Origin: Ferruginibacter sp.
GTDB lineage: Bacteria > Bacteroidota > Bacteroidia > Chitinophagales > Chitinophagaceae
Direction: 5' to 3'
Length of the DNA: 38,607 bases
Assembly (NCBI GenBank): GCA_025351645.1
Contig: JANXVN010000279.1
Location: forward strand, 1-38,607
The notes below the pieces were generated by a model. The model had not been told where the DNA came from. It searched no databases and saw only the letters and a program-made list of their open reading frames with translations. Shown here piece after piece: positions 31,551 through 38,607 of the stretch. The translations under genes were made by a program, and so were the position numbers. How positions within the stretch are numbered: position 1 is the first letter of the stretch; the number at the start of each line of letters is the position of its first letter.

Positions 31551-33548
31551 ATGAACAAAGAAAAAGCAACAACAAAAAAATCTTCACAAACGGTAAAAGG
31601 CAAGCTGGATATTTCGCGGAGCGGCATGGGCTATGTAATTGTAGAAGGGATGGAAAAAGATATCGTAGTGCGCCCTAATGATTTTGGCCGGGCCTTTCAT
31701 GGCGACACGGTAAAAGTGCAGATAAGCAATGACAGCGGGCGTGGAAGGCGTACCGAAGGGCGGATAACCGATGTGGCGGTGCGTAACCAAAGTACTTTTA
31801 TTGGCAACATCGGCATCAACAAAAACATTGCTTTTTTTAAGTCGGCTACAGAAAAGCCTATGCCTGATTTTTATATTCCGGTAGAAAAATTAAACGGCGC
31901 TATTGATGGTGATAGGGTAGTAGCAAAAATGTTAAAGTGGGATAAAGCTGATAAAAAACCTGAAGGCGAAGTGGTAAGCGTACTAAAAGCAGAAGACGTG
32001 AACGATATGGCCATGAAGGAGATATTGATAGAGGCTGGCTTTCCGTTAGTTTTTGAGAAAGAGGTGCTGGATGAAGCCATGAAACTTTCTGAAGTGATTA
32101 CCCGTGAAGAGATGAAAAAACGGAAAGATTTCCGTGATATCCTAACCTTTACAATTGATCCGGTAGATGCGAAAGATTTTGATGATGCCATTTCTATAAG
32201 GAACCTCGATAATGGCAATTATGAAATTGGTGTTCACATTGCAGATGTAAGCCATTTTGTAAAACCAGACAGCATTTTAGATAAAAGCGCTTACGAAAGA
32301 GCCACCAGCGTGTATTTGCCAGATAGGGTAAACCCAATGCTGCCAGAAAGGATCAGCAACGAATTGTGCTCGCTTCGCCCCAATGAAGATAAATATACTT
32401 TCTCGGTGGTTTTTCAAATTACCAACCGGGGCGAAATAAAACATAAATGGATTGGGCGTACCATCATCCACAGCGACCATCGTTTTAGTTATGAAGATGT
32501 ACAGACAATTATTGAAACTCAGGATGGCACTCATTATAAAGCCATCTTATTATTAAACGACCTTGCAAAACAATTCCGCAAAGTAAGGTTTGATGAAGGC
32601 GCTATCAACTTCTCTTCGCAGGAAGTACGTTTTACCCTAGATGAAAATGGCAAGCCAATTGGCATAGTAGTTAAAGAAAGTAAAGATGCGCACAAGCTGA
32701 TTGAAGAATTTATGCTGCTCGCCAACAAGACCGTTGCCGAGTATGTTTCTAAAATAAAGATCAACCAGGAACCAGTGCCTTTTCCTTATCGGATACACGA
32801 TACGCCGGATGAGGAAAAATTAAAGCCATTTGCAGCATTTGCGAAAAAATTTGGTTATACTTTCGATACGCAGGATGCCGCCGCAGTCGCAAAATCTTTT
32901 AATAATTTGTTGAAAGATGTTAGCGGAAAACCTGAGCAGCATGTGTTGGAACAATTAGGCATCCGTACAATGGCAAAGGCTATTTATACCTCTAAAAATA
33001 TTGGCCATTACGGATTAGGCTTTGAGCATTATTGCCATTTTACTTCCCCCATCCGTCGTTACCCAGATGTATTGGTACACCGTATTTTGCAGGAATGTTT
33101 GGATAAGAATGTTAAGCCTGATAAAAAAATGGATGAAAAATGCAAGCATTGCAGTGATAAAGAACGCAAGGCAATGGAAGCAGAACGTGCAGGCAATAAA
33201 TACAAACAGGTTGAGTTTATGCAAAACTACCTGGGCGAAGAATTTGACGGCATAATAAGTGGCGTAGCGAGTTTCGGTTTTTTTGTAGAGACTGTGCTGC
33301 ATAAATGCGAAGGCATGGTTACAGTTAGGGATTTAAGTGAATTCGATGAATTCAAGCTAGACGATGCAGACTATGCGCTGGTAGGAATGCGTACCGGCAA
33401 AAAGTTTCGTATGGGCGATGCAGTGAAGATAAAAGTGGTAGCTGCTAATTTAGAAAAGCGCCAGTTAGATTTTCATTGGGTGCAGGAAGAAGGGCTGCCA
33501 GAACTGAACATTGCTAAGTCTAAAGTTGTTACAAGGAAGAAAAAATAA
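31551..33548 (+). CDS. rnr: Ribonuclease R
   Basis: 665 residues. Cold-shock-like domains lie at about 15-150 (VKGKLDISRSGMGYVIVEG). The RNB catalytic domain spans about 190-515, with the active-site acids in TIDPVDAKDFDDAIS (Asp203, Asp206, Asp209, Asp211, Asp212). The C-terminal S1 domain is at about 575-650 (EEFDGIISGVASFGFFVETV). It lacks the N-terminal helix-turn-helix found in E. coli RNase R, making it about 150 residues shorter. RNase R degrades structured RNA 3' to 5'. A terminator hairpin follows directly. Confidence 0.94.
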   Translation: MNKEKATTKKSSQTVKGKLDISRSGMGYVIVEGMEKDIVVRPNDFGRAFHGDTVKVQISNDSGRGRRTEGRITDVAVRNQSTFIGNIGINKNIAFFKSATEKPMPDFYIPVEKLNGAIDGDRVVAKMLKWDKADKKPEGEVVSVLKAEDVNDMAMKEILIEAGFPLVFEKEVLDEAMKLSEVITREEMKKRKDFRDILTFTIDPVDAKDFDDAISIRNLDNGNYEIGVHIADVSHFVKPDSILDKSAYERATSVYLPDRVNPMLPERISNELCSLRPNEDKYTFSVVFQITNRGEIKHKWIGRTIIHSDHRFSYEDVQTIIETQDGTHYKAILLLNDLAKQFRKVRFDEGAINFSSQEVRFTLDENGKPIGIVVKESKDAHKLIEEFMLLANKTVAEYVSKIKINQEPVPFPYRIHDTPDEEKLKPFAAFAKKFGYTFDTQDAAAVAKSFNNLLKDVSGKPEQHVLEQLGIRTMAKAIYTSKNIGHYGLGFEHYCHFTSPIRRYPDVLVHRILQECLDKNVKPDKKMDEKCKHCSDKERKAMEAERAGNKYKQVEFMQNYLGEEFDGIISGVASFGFFVETVLHKCEGMVTVRDLSEFDEFKLDDADYALVGMRTGKKFRMGDAVKIKVVAANLEKRQLDFHWVQEEGLPELNIAKSKVVTRKKK

Positions 33549-33558
33549 TTATCAACGC

Positions 33559-33592
33559 AAATTGCTGAGCTATAAAAGGTTCAGCAATTTTT
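33559..33592 (+). terminator. Terminator of rnr
   Basis: AAATTGCTGA (33559-33568) pairs with TCAGCAATTT (33581-33590), a 10-bp stem, followed by TT. It starts 11 bp past the rnr stop and ends about 20 bp before the next gene's ATG. Confidence 0.75.
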
Positions 33593-33611
33593 GCAACATA
33601 GCAGGTTACTT

Positions 33612-34577
33612 ATGCACTCTTTTATAGAACTATCTAAAATTTTTGAAGACAACTTTAATACCCGGCATTTTCCTGAACATACTGCCACACTGTACGGCCC
33701 TGCGCAATACATTTTACAGTTGGGCGGTAAAAGGATCCGGCCTGTTTGTGTGTTGATGGGCAACGAATTGTTTGGCGAAATTATCCCTGATGCCTACCAT
33801 GCAGCTACTGCCATTGAATTGTTTCATAATTTTAGTTTGATACACGATGATATTATGGACAAAGCGCCCATGCGCCGTGGCATGGAAACAGTGCACCAAA
33901 AATATGGCGACTCAACCGCATTGCTGGCTGGTGATGTAATGTTTGTAAAAGCGTATGAATACCTAAATAAAATACACATCAACAACCTGCAAAAAGTGCT
34001 GCACTTGTTTAATGAAACAGCCAGTGGCGTGTGCGAAGGCCAGCAATTGGATATGGACTTTGAAAAAAGAGAAACCGTAGGGCTGGAAGAATATGTAGGC
34101 ATGATAACTTTAAAAACTTCCGTATTGTTGGCAGCGAGCCTTAAGTTGGGTGCCATCCTTGGTGGCGCCACGCCAAACAGCCAAAACCATTTGTATGAAT
34201 TTGGTAAGAACCTGGGCATTGCGTTTCAGGTACAGGATGATTATTTAGATGTTTTTGGCGACCCTGATAAGTTTGGTAAAAGAGTAGGAGGCGACATATT
34301 GTCTAACAAGAAAACCTTTTTGCTTATCCATGCTATGGAAACTGCTAATGCCGAACAATTAAACTTGTTGAAAGGCTTAATAGAAAATGATGCAGTTGAT
34401 AAGATAGAAAAAGTAACACAGATATTTAAAGATTGTAAGGTAGATGATTGGGCTAAAGAATTGAAGGATAAATACCTGCAGGCCGCTTTGCAGCATTTGG
34501 AAGATACGGCGGTAGTATCTGTCCGTAAGCAAGCACTGATGAAGCTTGCGGAGTTTTTGATACAGCGGGACAATTAA
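33612..34577 (+). CDS. Trans-polyprenyl diphosphate synthase
   Basis: 321 residues from the ATG at 33612; a TTG at 33591 in the same frame falls against the terminator and is less likely. The two aspartate-rich motifs are DDIMD (Asp79-Asp83, with MRRG following) and DDYLD (Asp209-Asp213). GGKRIRP, the diphosphate-binding motif, is at about 39-45. All are intact. It extends an allylic diphosphate with isopentenyl diphosphate, which IspH in this window helps produce. Chain length, which decides between geranylgeranyl and longer quinone side chains, depends on residues before the first motif (NFSLIH): small residues suggest a longer product, but this is inference. Confidence 0.92.
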   Translation: MHSFIELSKIFEDNFNTRHFPEHTATLYGPAQYILQLGGKRIRPVCVLMGNELFGEIIPDAYHAATAIELFHNFSLIHDDIMDKAPMRRGMETVHQKYGDSTALLAGDVMFVKAYEYLNKIHINNLQKVLHLFNETASGVCEGQQLDMDFEKRETVGLEEYVGMITLKTSVLLAASLKLGAILGGATPNSQNHLYEFGKNLGIAFQVQDDYLDVFGDPDKFGKRVGGDILSNKKTFLLIHAMETANAEQLNLLKGLIENDAVDKIEKVTQIFKDCKVDDWAKELKDKYLQAALQHLEDTAVVSVRKQALMKLAEFLIQRDN

Positions 34578-34632
34578 ACAGATTGAAATTGGGAATTTCG
34601 TTTTTTCTATCTACATCCAAAAAAACGTACCC

Positions 34633-34917
34633 ATGAAACAGCAAAATGATATACAACTATTTGAAGACAAAAAGTAAGGACAATTTGGGATGCCGAGCTC
34701 GAAAAATAGTATATCTCTATCGATGATGTGATTGCCATACTTACAGAAAGGATAGATTTTGTTGCCTATTGGCGAATACTTAAAACAGTGTCTCAAAGAG
34801 GAAGGAAATGAAAATGTGACAAACGCTCACGGTTTAAAAATGCAGGCAGATGATGGTAAAATGCGAATGACCGATGTAGCAGATACCGAACTTGGTATTA
34901 AAAAGCCTAATAAATAA
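34633..34917 (+). pseudogene. Relic of a BRO-N phage antirepressor-like gene
   Basis: The reading crosses three frames. It starts MKQQNDIQLFEDKK (frame 1), then VRTIWDAELEK, TAG where relatives have Trp, then YISIDDVIAILTERIDFVAY and WRILK (frame 3). It returns to frame 1 with QCLKEEGNENVTNAHGLKMQ, ADDGKMRMTDVADTE and a foreign tail LGIKKPNK, stop at 34915-34917. The blocks match the BRO-N type protein 'IxxFEdkkvRtvWd...wysivDVvavLTes..YWrvLKkRL.eEG...vTncngLKmkA.DGK.rlTDvaDte'. The C-terminal part (after TDVADTE) is lost. Two frameshifts, one nonsense codon and a truncation make it dead. Confidence 0.75.
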
Positions 34918-35061
34918 AGGGAAGTAATCTACCTTTAGCCAATACACATCGCTTACACAAAGTTTGTGCCGTGCAAAACTTGTAGCCAACAAACAAAAAA
35001 ACACCATACTTCAATTTTATTAATTATTTTGGAGATCATTACCACCAAAATAAAAAGTAAC

Positions 35062-36804
35062 ATGTCTAAGTCGTTATTCAGAACTAAGAAGATTGAGCGT
35101 ATTTTAGCTGAGGGCAGCGACAATACTCACGGTGGTGGCGGGTTAAAGCGGGTGCTTTCAATGAAGGACCTTACTTTTTTTGGTATAGCGGCCATCTTAG
35201 GTGCTGGTAGCTTCAGCAGTTTGGGCGGAGCTGTTTTTCATGGCGGGCCTGGGGTTGTTATTTTATTTGTAATTACAGCTATTGCCTGTGCATTTACCGC
35301 ATTTTGTTATTCTGAGTTTGCAAGTCGTATACCCGTAGCCGGTAGTGCCTACACATATGCGTACGCCTCCTTCGGCGAATTGTTTGCCTGGATCATTGGC
35401 TGGGCGTTGATTATGGAATATTCAATTGGCAATATTTATGTAGCATATAGCTGGAGCGATTATTTTACTTCTTTCCTCGAAAAAATCGGCATCCACATAC
35501 CTCAGTATTTATGCACTAGTTATATGGAAGTAAAACATGCCATGGCTAATGGCCGCCCTACTGCCGATGTACTGGAAGCATTTAATAAAGCCCCTATGGT
35601 TGGCAGCTTAAAAATCATCTTCGATCTGCCTGCTTTCATCATCAATATATTAATTACTATGCTTGTTTACCGGGGCATAAAAGAGAGCCGCAATTTTAGC
35701 AATTTAATGGTCATCTTAAAAATGATTGTAGTAGGCCTGGTAATATTGGTGGGTGGATACTTAGTTTTTTCGCACGGGCTAACACTTAACTGGGTGCCCG
35801 AAAATAACGAAGGCGTAAAGGCTTTTATGCCCAATGGCTTTAGCGGCGTAATGGCGGCGGTAAGCGGCGTATTCTTTGCCTACATTGGGTTTGATGCGGT
35901 AAGTGTATTGGCAGAAGAAAGCAAGAACCCACAGCGGGATTTACCAAGAGGCATGATATTATCACTGGTTATCTGTACCATCGTTTATATTTTACTAACA
36001 TTGGTTTTAACTGGCGCTGTAAACTATAGAAAGTTTGAAGGCATTGGTGACCCGCTGGCCTTCATCTTTGAAAAACAAAATTTAAACGTTGGGTGGATGC
36101 AGTTTTTTGTAGCTATCGCTGCAGTAATTGCGATGACGAGCGTGCTGCTCGTTTTTCAAATGGGCCAGCCAAGGATATGGATGAGCATGAGCCGCGATGG
36201 GTTGATGCCACCGGTATTTCAAAAAATACATCCTAAATACCAAACCCCTTCATTTGCTACTATAATCACCGGGCTGGTGGTGGGCATACCTATTTTATTT
36301 ACCGATAAAACATTTGTGCTCGACTTTACCAGCATTGCCACTTTATTCGCTTTTGTACTAGTATGCGGCGGCGTCTTACTCATTCCAAGAAAAGAAAAAC
36401 AAGCAGGTAAATTTCACATCCCTTTCATCAATGGGCAATACATTTTTCCTTTGATCGTGCTAGGCTCTTTATTTCTCGCACATCGATTATCCAGCAATTA
36501 TTTTAAGGACATGTTTAATTTTGATTTTAGCGCCAATGCAGATTATACCACTGGCAAAATAACCTTTATGGATGCGGCCCTGCCTAATATTTCGCTCATT
36601 ATTTTTTGGTTGTTTGCCATCTTATTATCCATCATCACCTTTATAAAAAAATATTCGCTCATACCGCTAATGGGGCTTATCACTTGTATGTATTTGCTTA
36701 CCGGCATGTCAAAAAATAACTGGGCATGGTTCCTTGGCTGGCTTGCAATAGGGTTGGTAATTTATTTTTTATACGGCTACAAAAAAAGTAAGCTGGCTTC
36801 TTAA
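35062..36804 (+). CDS. APC superfamily cationic amino acid transporter (CAT-like)
   Basis: 580 residues from the ATG at 35062, beginning MSKSLFRTKKIERILAEG as the family does; the ATG at 34966 would add 32 unrelated residues. About twelve to fourteen membrane segments run from residue 38 onwards. Family motifs include 'LSMKDLTFFGIAAILGAGSFSS' (helix 1, usually 'IIGAGIFS'), 'YSEFASRIPVAGSAYTYAYASFGE' (helix 3) and 'FFAYIGFDAVSVLAEESKNPQRDLPRGMI'. The helix 1 Ile-Phe is replaced by Ser-Phe in GAGSFSS, near the substrate site. It imports amino acids across the inner membrane. Confidence 0.93.
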   Translation: MSKSLFRTKKIERILAEGSDNTHGGGGLKRVLSMKDLTFFGIAAILGAGSFSSLGGAVFHGGPGVVILFVITAIACAFTAFCYSEFASRIPVAGSAYTYAYASFGELFAWIIGWALIMEYSIGNIYVAYSWSDYFTSFLEKIGIHIPQYLCTSYMEVKHAMANGRPTADVLEAFNKAPMVGSLKIIFDLPAFIINILITMLVYRGIKESRNFSNLMVILKMIVVGLVILVGGYLVFSHGLTLNWVPENNEGVKAFMPNGFSGVMAAVSGVFFAYIGFDAVSVLAEESKNPQRDLPRGMILSLVICTIVYILLTLVLTGAVNYRKFEGIGDPLAFIFEKQNLNVGWMQFFVAIAAVIAMTSVLLVFQMGQPRIWMSMSRDGLMPPVFQKIHPKYQTPSFATIITGLVVGIPILFTDKTFVLDFTSIATLFAFVLVCGGVLLIPRKEKQAGKFHIPFINGQYIFPLIVLGSLFLAHRLSSNYFKDMFNFDFSANADYTTGKITFMDAALPNISLIIFWLFAILLSIITFIKKYSLIPLMGLITCMYLLTGMSKNNWAWFLGWLAIGLVIYFLYGYKKSKLAS

Positions 36805-36909
36805 TTTTATGGCCTCATCCAATATTTGCTGTGCCAGCTTAACGGGCATTGCTGCTCATTTTCTTCATCAGATGATAGTATTTCTGTTTTTTACCGCCTC
36901 AAATTAAGT

Positions 36910-36917
36910 TAACTTTG
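36910..36917 (+). promoter_or_regulatory. Bacteroidota -7 box (TAACTTTG) of the Smr-domain gene
   Basis: Exact TAnnTTTG, 30 bp before the ATG at 36948, with a T-rich stretch about 25 bases upstream but no clear -33 TTTG. Confidence 0.45.
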
Positions 36918-36947
36918 CAGTATTGATTTATTAAATACGGTGGGTAA

Positions 36948-37961
36948 ATGAAATACGAAACAGGCGATAAAATTATAGTGCTGCTAACCAACGAAGAAGG
37001 CAAAGTAGTAGAGATAATGAACGAGAAGATGGTGATGATTGAAGTAAAAGGAGTTCGGTTCCCAGCGTACATGGACCAAATTGATTTTCCTTACTTCAAT
37101 ATGTTTTCCCAAAAAAAAATAGTCGAAAAAAAGAAGGTATATATTGATAACCTGCAAAAAGAAAAAGCCGTTGTAAAAGCCAAAACGGCCGATGGAATGT
37201 TCCTTGCTTTTATGCCCGTTTTTGATAAAGATATCTTTGATGATGATGTGGTAGAAAAGCTAAAAATTTATCTTGTAAACCAAACCGATACCGCTTTTAT
37301 ATTCAATTATAACTTATTCTTTAACGGCGAAAGCAACTTTCAATTAAAAAACAACATCGACCCCTTGCAGGATTTTTACTTGCACGATGTAAAGTTTGAA
37401 GACCTTAGCGATAATCCCCGCTTTGATGTGGAATTCTCTTTATCTAACCCTGATAAAAAGAAAGCAACCCATTATGAAACATCTTTAAAGTTAAAAGCAA
37501 AACAGCTATTTAAAAAGATAGAAGAAACAAAGCTCAAGAACCAGCCTATGTTTTCGTACGAGCTTTTTATTGAATATCCCGAAAAGTTTGATGATGAAAT
37601 AGTTGACCTAAGCAAGCTGGGCAACGCTGGTTACCGTGTATATGATGCATCTAAAGTTAGGGAGCATTTAGCGCCTGCCCGTACCGTAGTCGACCTTCAT
37701 ATAGAAAAACTGACTGATAGCTGGAAGCACCTCAGCAACTTCGAAATACTCACGATCCAGTTAAAAGAATTTGAAAAATTTTATGACCTTGCCATTGCGC
37801 ATCACCAACCTTCGCTTATTGTTATACATGGCGTAGGCACGGGTAAGCTGCGTAATGAAATACATGATATCTTAAAAACAAAAAAGATAGTAAAATCTTT
37901 TGTAAACCAATACAGCGCCGATTATGGGTATGGCGCTACCGAAATTTATTTTGGTTACTAA
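36948..37961 (+). CDS. DUF2027 and Smr domain protein (MutS2-like endonuclease domain)
   Basis: 337 residues. An N-terminal SH3/KOW-like domain (1-55, YETGDKIIVLLTNEEGKVVEIMN) is followed by the DUF2027 middle region (about 60-210). The C-terminal Smr domain (about 250-337) carries its conserved 'VVDLHIEKL' (DxH) and 'IVIHGVGTGKLRNEI', plus the final Tyr-rich end 'YGYGATEIYFGY'. Smr domains have nuclease activity in MutS2 proteins, here without the MutS core. Bacteroidota carry this standalone arrangement widely; its cellular role is unknown, with RNA cleavage plausible. Confidence 0.92.
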   Translation: MKYETGDKIIVLLTNEEGKVVEIMNEKMVMIEVKGVRFPAYMDQIDFPYFNMFSQKKIVEKKKVYIDNLQKEKAVVKAKTADGMFLAFMPVFDKDIFDDDVVEKLKIYLVNQTDTAFIFNYNLFFNGESNFQLKNNIDPLQDFYLHDVKFEDLSDNPRFDVEFSLSNPDKKKATHYETSLKLKAKQLFKKIEETKLKNQPMFSYELFIEYPEKFDDEIVDLSKLGNAGYRVYDASKVREHLAPARTVVDLHIEKLTDSWKHLSNFEILTIQLKEFEKFYDLAIAHHQPSLIVIHGVGTGKLRNEIHDILKTKKIVKSFVNQYSADYGYGATEIYFGY

Positions 37962-38000
37962 CATGCAGCATCAATAATTATTATTAAAAATAAAGAAAAA

Positions 38001-38607
38001 ATGACTAAAGTTTTATTTGTACTAACCAGCCACGATAAGCTGGGTGATACAGGAAAAAAGACAGGCTTTTGGATAGAGGAATTTGCGGCTCCTTACTATA
38101 CATTACTTGACAATGGCGTAGAGGTAACCATTGCCTCGCCAAAAGGAGGCCAACCACCTATTGACCCTAAAAGCGATGTGCCAGAGGCAAGCACTCCGGC
38201 AACTGAGCGTTTTAAAAAAGATATAGAAACACAGCAAAAGCTTGCGCACACCATTATGCTTTCTGTAGTTAAGGAAACCGATTACGATGCCATTTTTTAC
38301 CCAGGCGGTCATGGACCATTGTGGGACCTTTCTTCTGATAAAGATTCTATAAATTTAATAGAATCTTTTTACCGCAACAATAAGCCTGTAGCCGCGGTAT
38401 GCCATGCGCCCGCAGTATTTCGGTACACAAAAAATACCCTTGGCCAACCATTAGTAGATGGCAAAAAAGTAACGGGTTTTACCAACGAAGAAGAAGATGC
38501 CGTACAATTAACAAGCATAGTGCCTTTTTTAGTGGAAGATATGCTGAAGCAAAATGGCGGCGAGTATAGCAAGGTGGCCAACTGGCAGCCCTACGCAGTA
38601 CAGGATG
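38001..38607 (+). CDS. DJ-1/PfpI (Hsp31-like) family protein, 3' end cut
   Basis: 202 codons to the window edge, starting MTKVLFVLTSHDKLGDTGKK. The nucleophile elbow is AAVCHAPAVF (catalytic Cys at about 135). The conserved Glu is in KTGFWIEEFAAPYY (about 25) and 'YDAIFYPGGHGPLWDL' carries the GGHG loop. The layout is that of the type 1 glutamine amidotransferase-like Hsp31 group, whose members act as glyoxalase III/deglycase or chaperones. It starts 39 bp after the Smr gene and may be in its operon. The C-terminal few tens of residues are beyond the window. Confidence 0.9.
   Translation, partial: MTKVLFVLTSHDKLGDTGKKTGFWIEEFAAPYYTLLDNGVEVTIASPKGGQPPIDPKSDVPEASTPATERFKKDIETQQKLAHTIMLSVVKETDYDAIFYPGGHGPLWDLSSDKDSINLIESFYRNNKPVAAVCHAPAVFRYTKNTLGQPLVDGKKVTGFTNEEEDAVQLTSIVPFLVEDMLKQNGGEYSKVANWQPYAVQD

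Noticed and set aside
33591-33611. TTG start for the prenyl synthase
   Set aside because: Lies against the rnr terminator; the ATG at 33612 fits family N-termini better.
34966-35061. Upstream ATG for the amino acid permease
   Set aside because: Adds 32 residues of unrelated sequence; the family starts at MSKSLFRTK.
1-38607. tRNA, rRNA and tmRNA genes
   Set aside because: Looked for T-loop (GGTTCGAATCC-like) and rRNA motifs on both strands by eye and found none; an automated covariance scan would be decisive.

Overview
The window looks like a chromosomal segment of a Bacteroidota bacterium, most likely in the Chitinophagaceae/Chitinophagia. The basis is its low G+C, a type IX secretion sorting domain, Bacteroidota-type -7 promoter boxes (TAnnTTTG), weak ribosome binding sites, an N-terminally extended IspH, a GSCFA protein and a BlaR1-type M56 protease carrying TonB-receptor-plug-like repeats. 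No tRNA, rRNA or CRISPR array is visible. Both ends cut through genes.

Layout. 1-2134: a partial secreted DGT-repeat protein, a small secreted protein and a HAD phosphatase, all on the minus strand. 2135-4489: a 2.35-kb accessory stretch with two copies of a short inverted-repeat mobile element, a 40-codon gene with its own terminator, an eroded direct repeat, and two decayed genes. 4490-7834: a tricorn-like periplasmic protease. 8601-10704: two small SH3-like proteins, a YciE/DUF892 ferritin-like protein and the third mobile element, inserted just before the yciE terminator. 10705-14295: an AI-2E-type permease, then a BlaI/BlaR1 pair with a twin operator. 15002-22005: a T9SS cargo protein, PH/SHOCT protein, M13 peptidase, TrmH, zinc CDF exporter, DUF6799 protein and an outer membrane barrel. 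22224-26556: an MFS transporter, IspH and a GH13 lipoprotein lie between two inverted copies of an 89-bp repeat. 26993-28579: release factor 3. 28680-29755: a truncated nucleotidyltransferase pair and a dead RelE-type toxin-antitoxin operon with its palindromic operator. 29828-38607: GSCFA protein, a small conserved protein, RNase R, polyprenyl synthase, a BRO-N antirepressor relic, a CAT-type amino acid permease, a DUF2027-Smr protein and a partial DJ-1/PfpI protein.

Most intact genes are housekeeping or envelope functions: isoprenoids (IspH and the prenyl synthase), translation and RNA (RF3, TrmH, RNase R), and transport. The most informative signals lie between genes. The first is a 90-112-bp MITE-like family whose insertions carry 10-bp target duplications. 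The second is several gene relics detectable only by reading across frameshifts and stops. The third is a tandem TACGAA-N3-TTCGTA operator in front of blaI. The fourth is a second, unrelated interspersed repeat in inverted orientation. I do not see a clearly new multi-gene defence or metabolic system. The mobile element family and the plug-bearing BlaR1 are the best leads.
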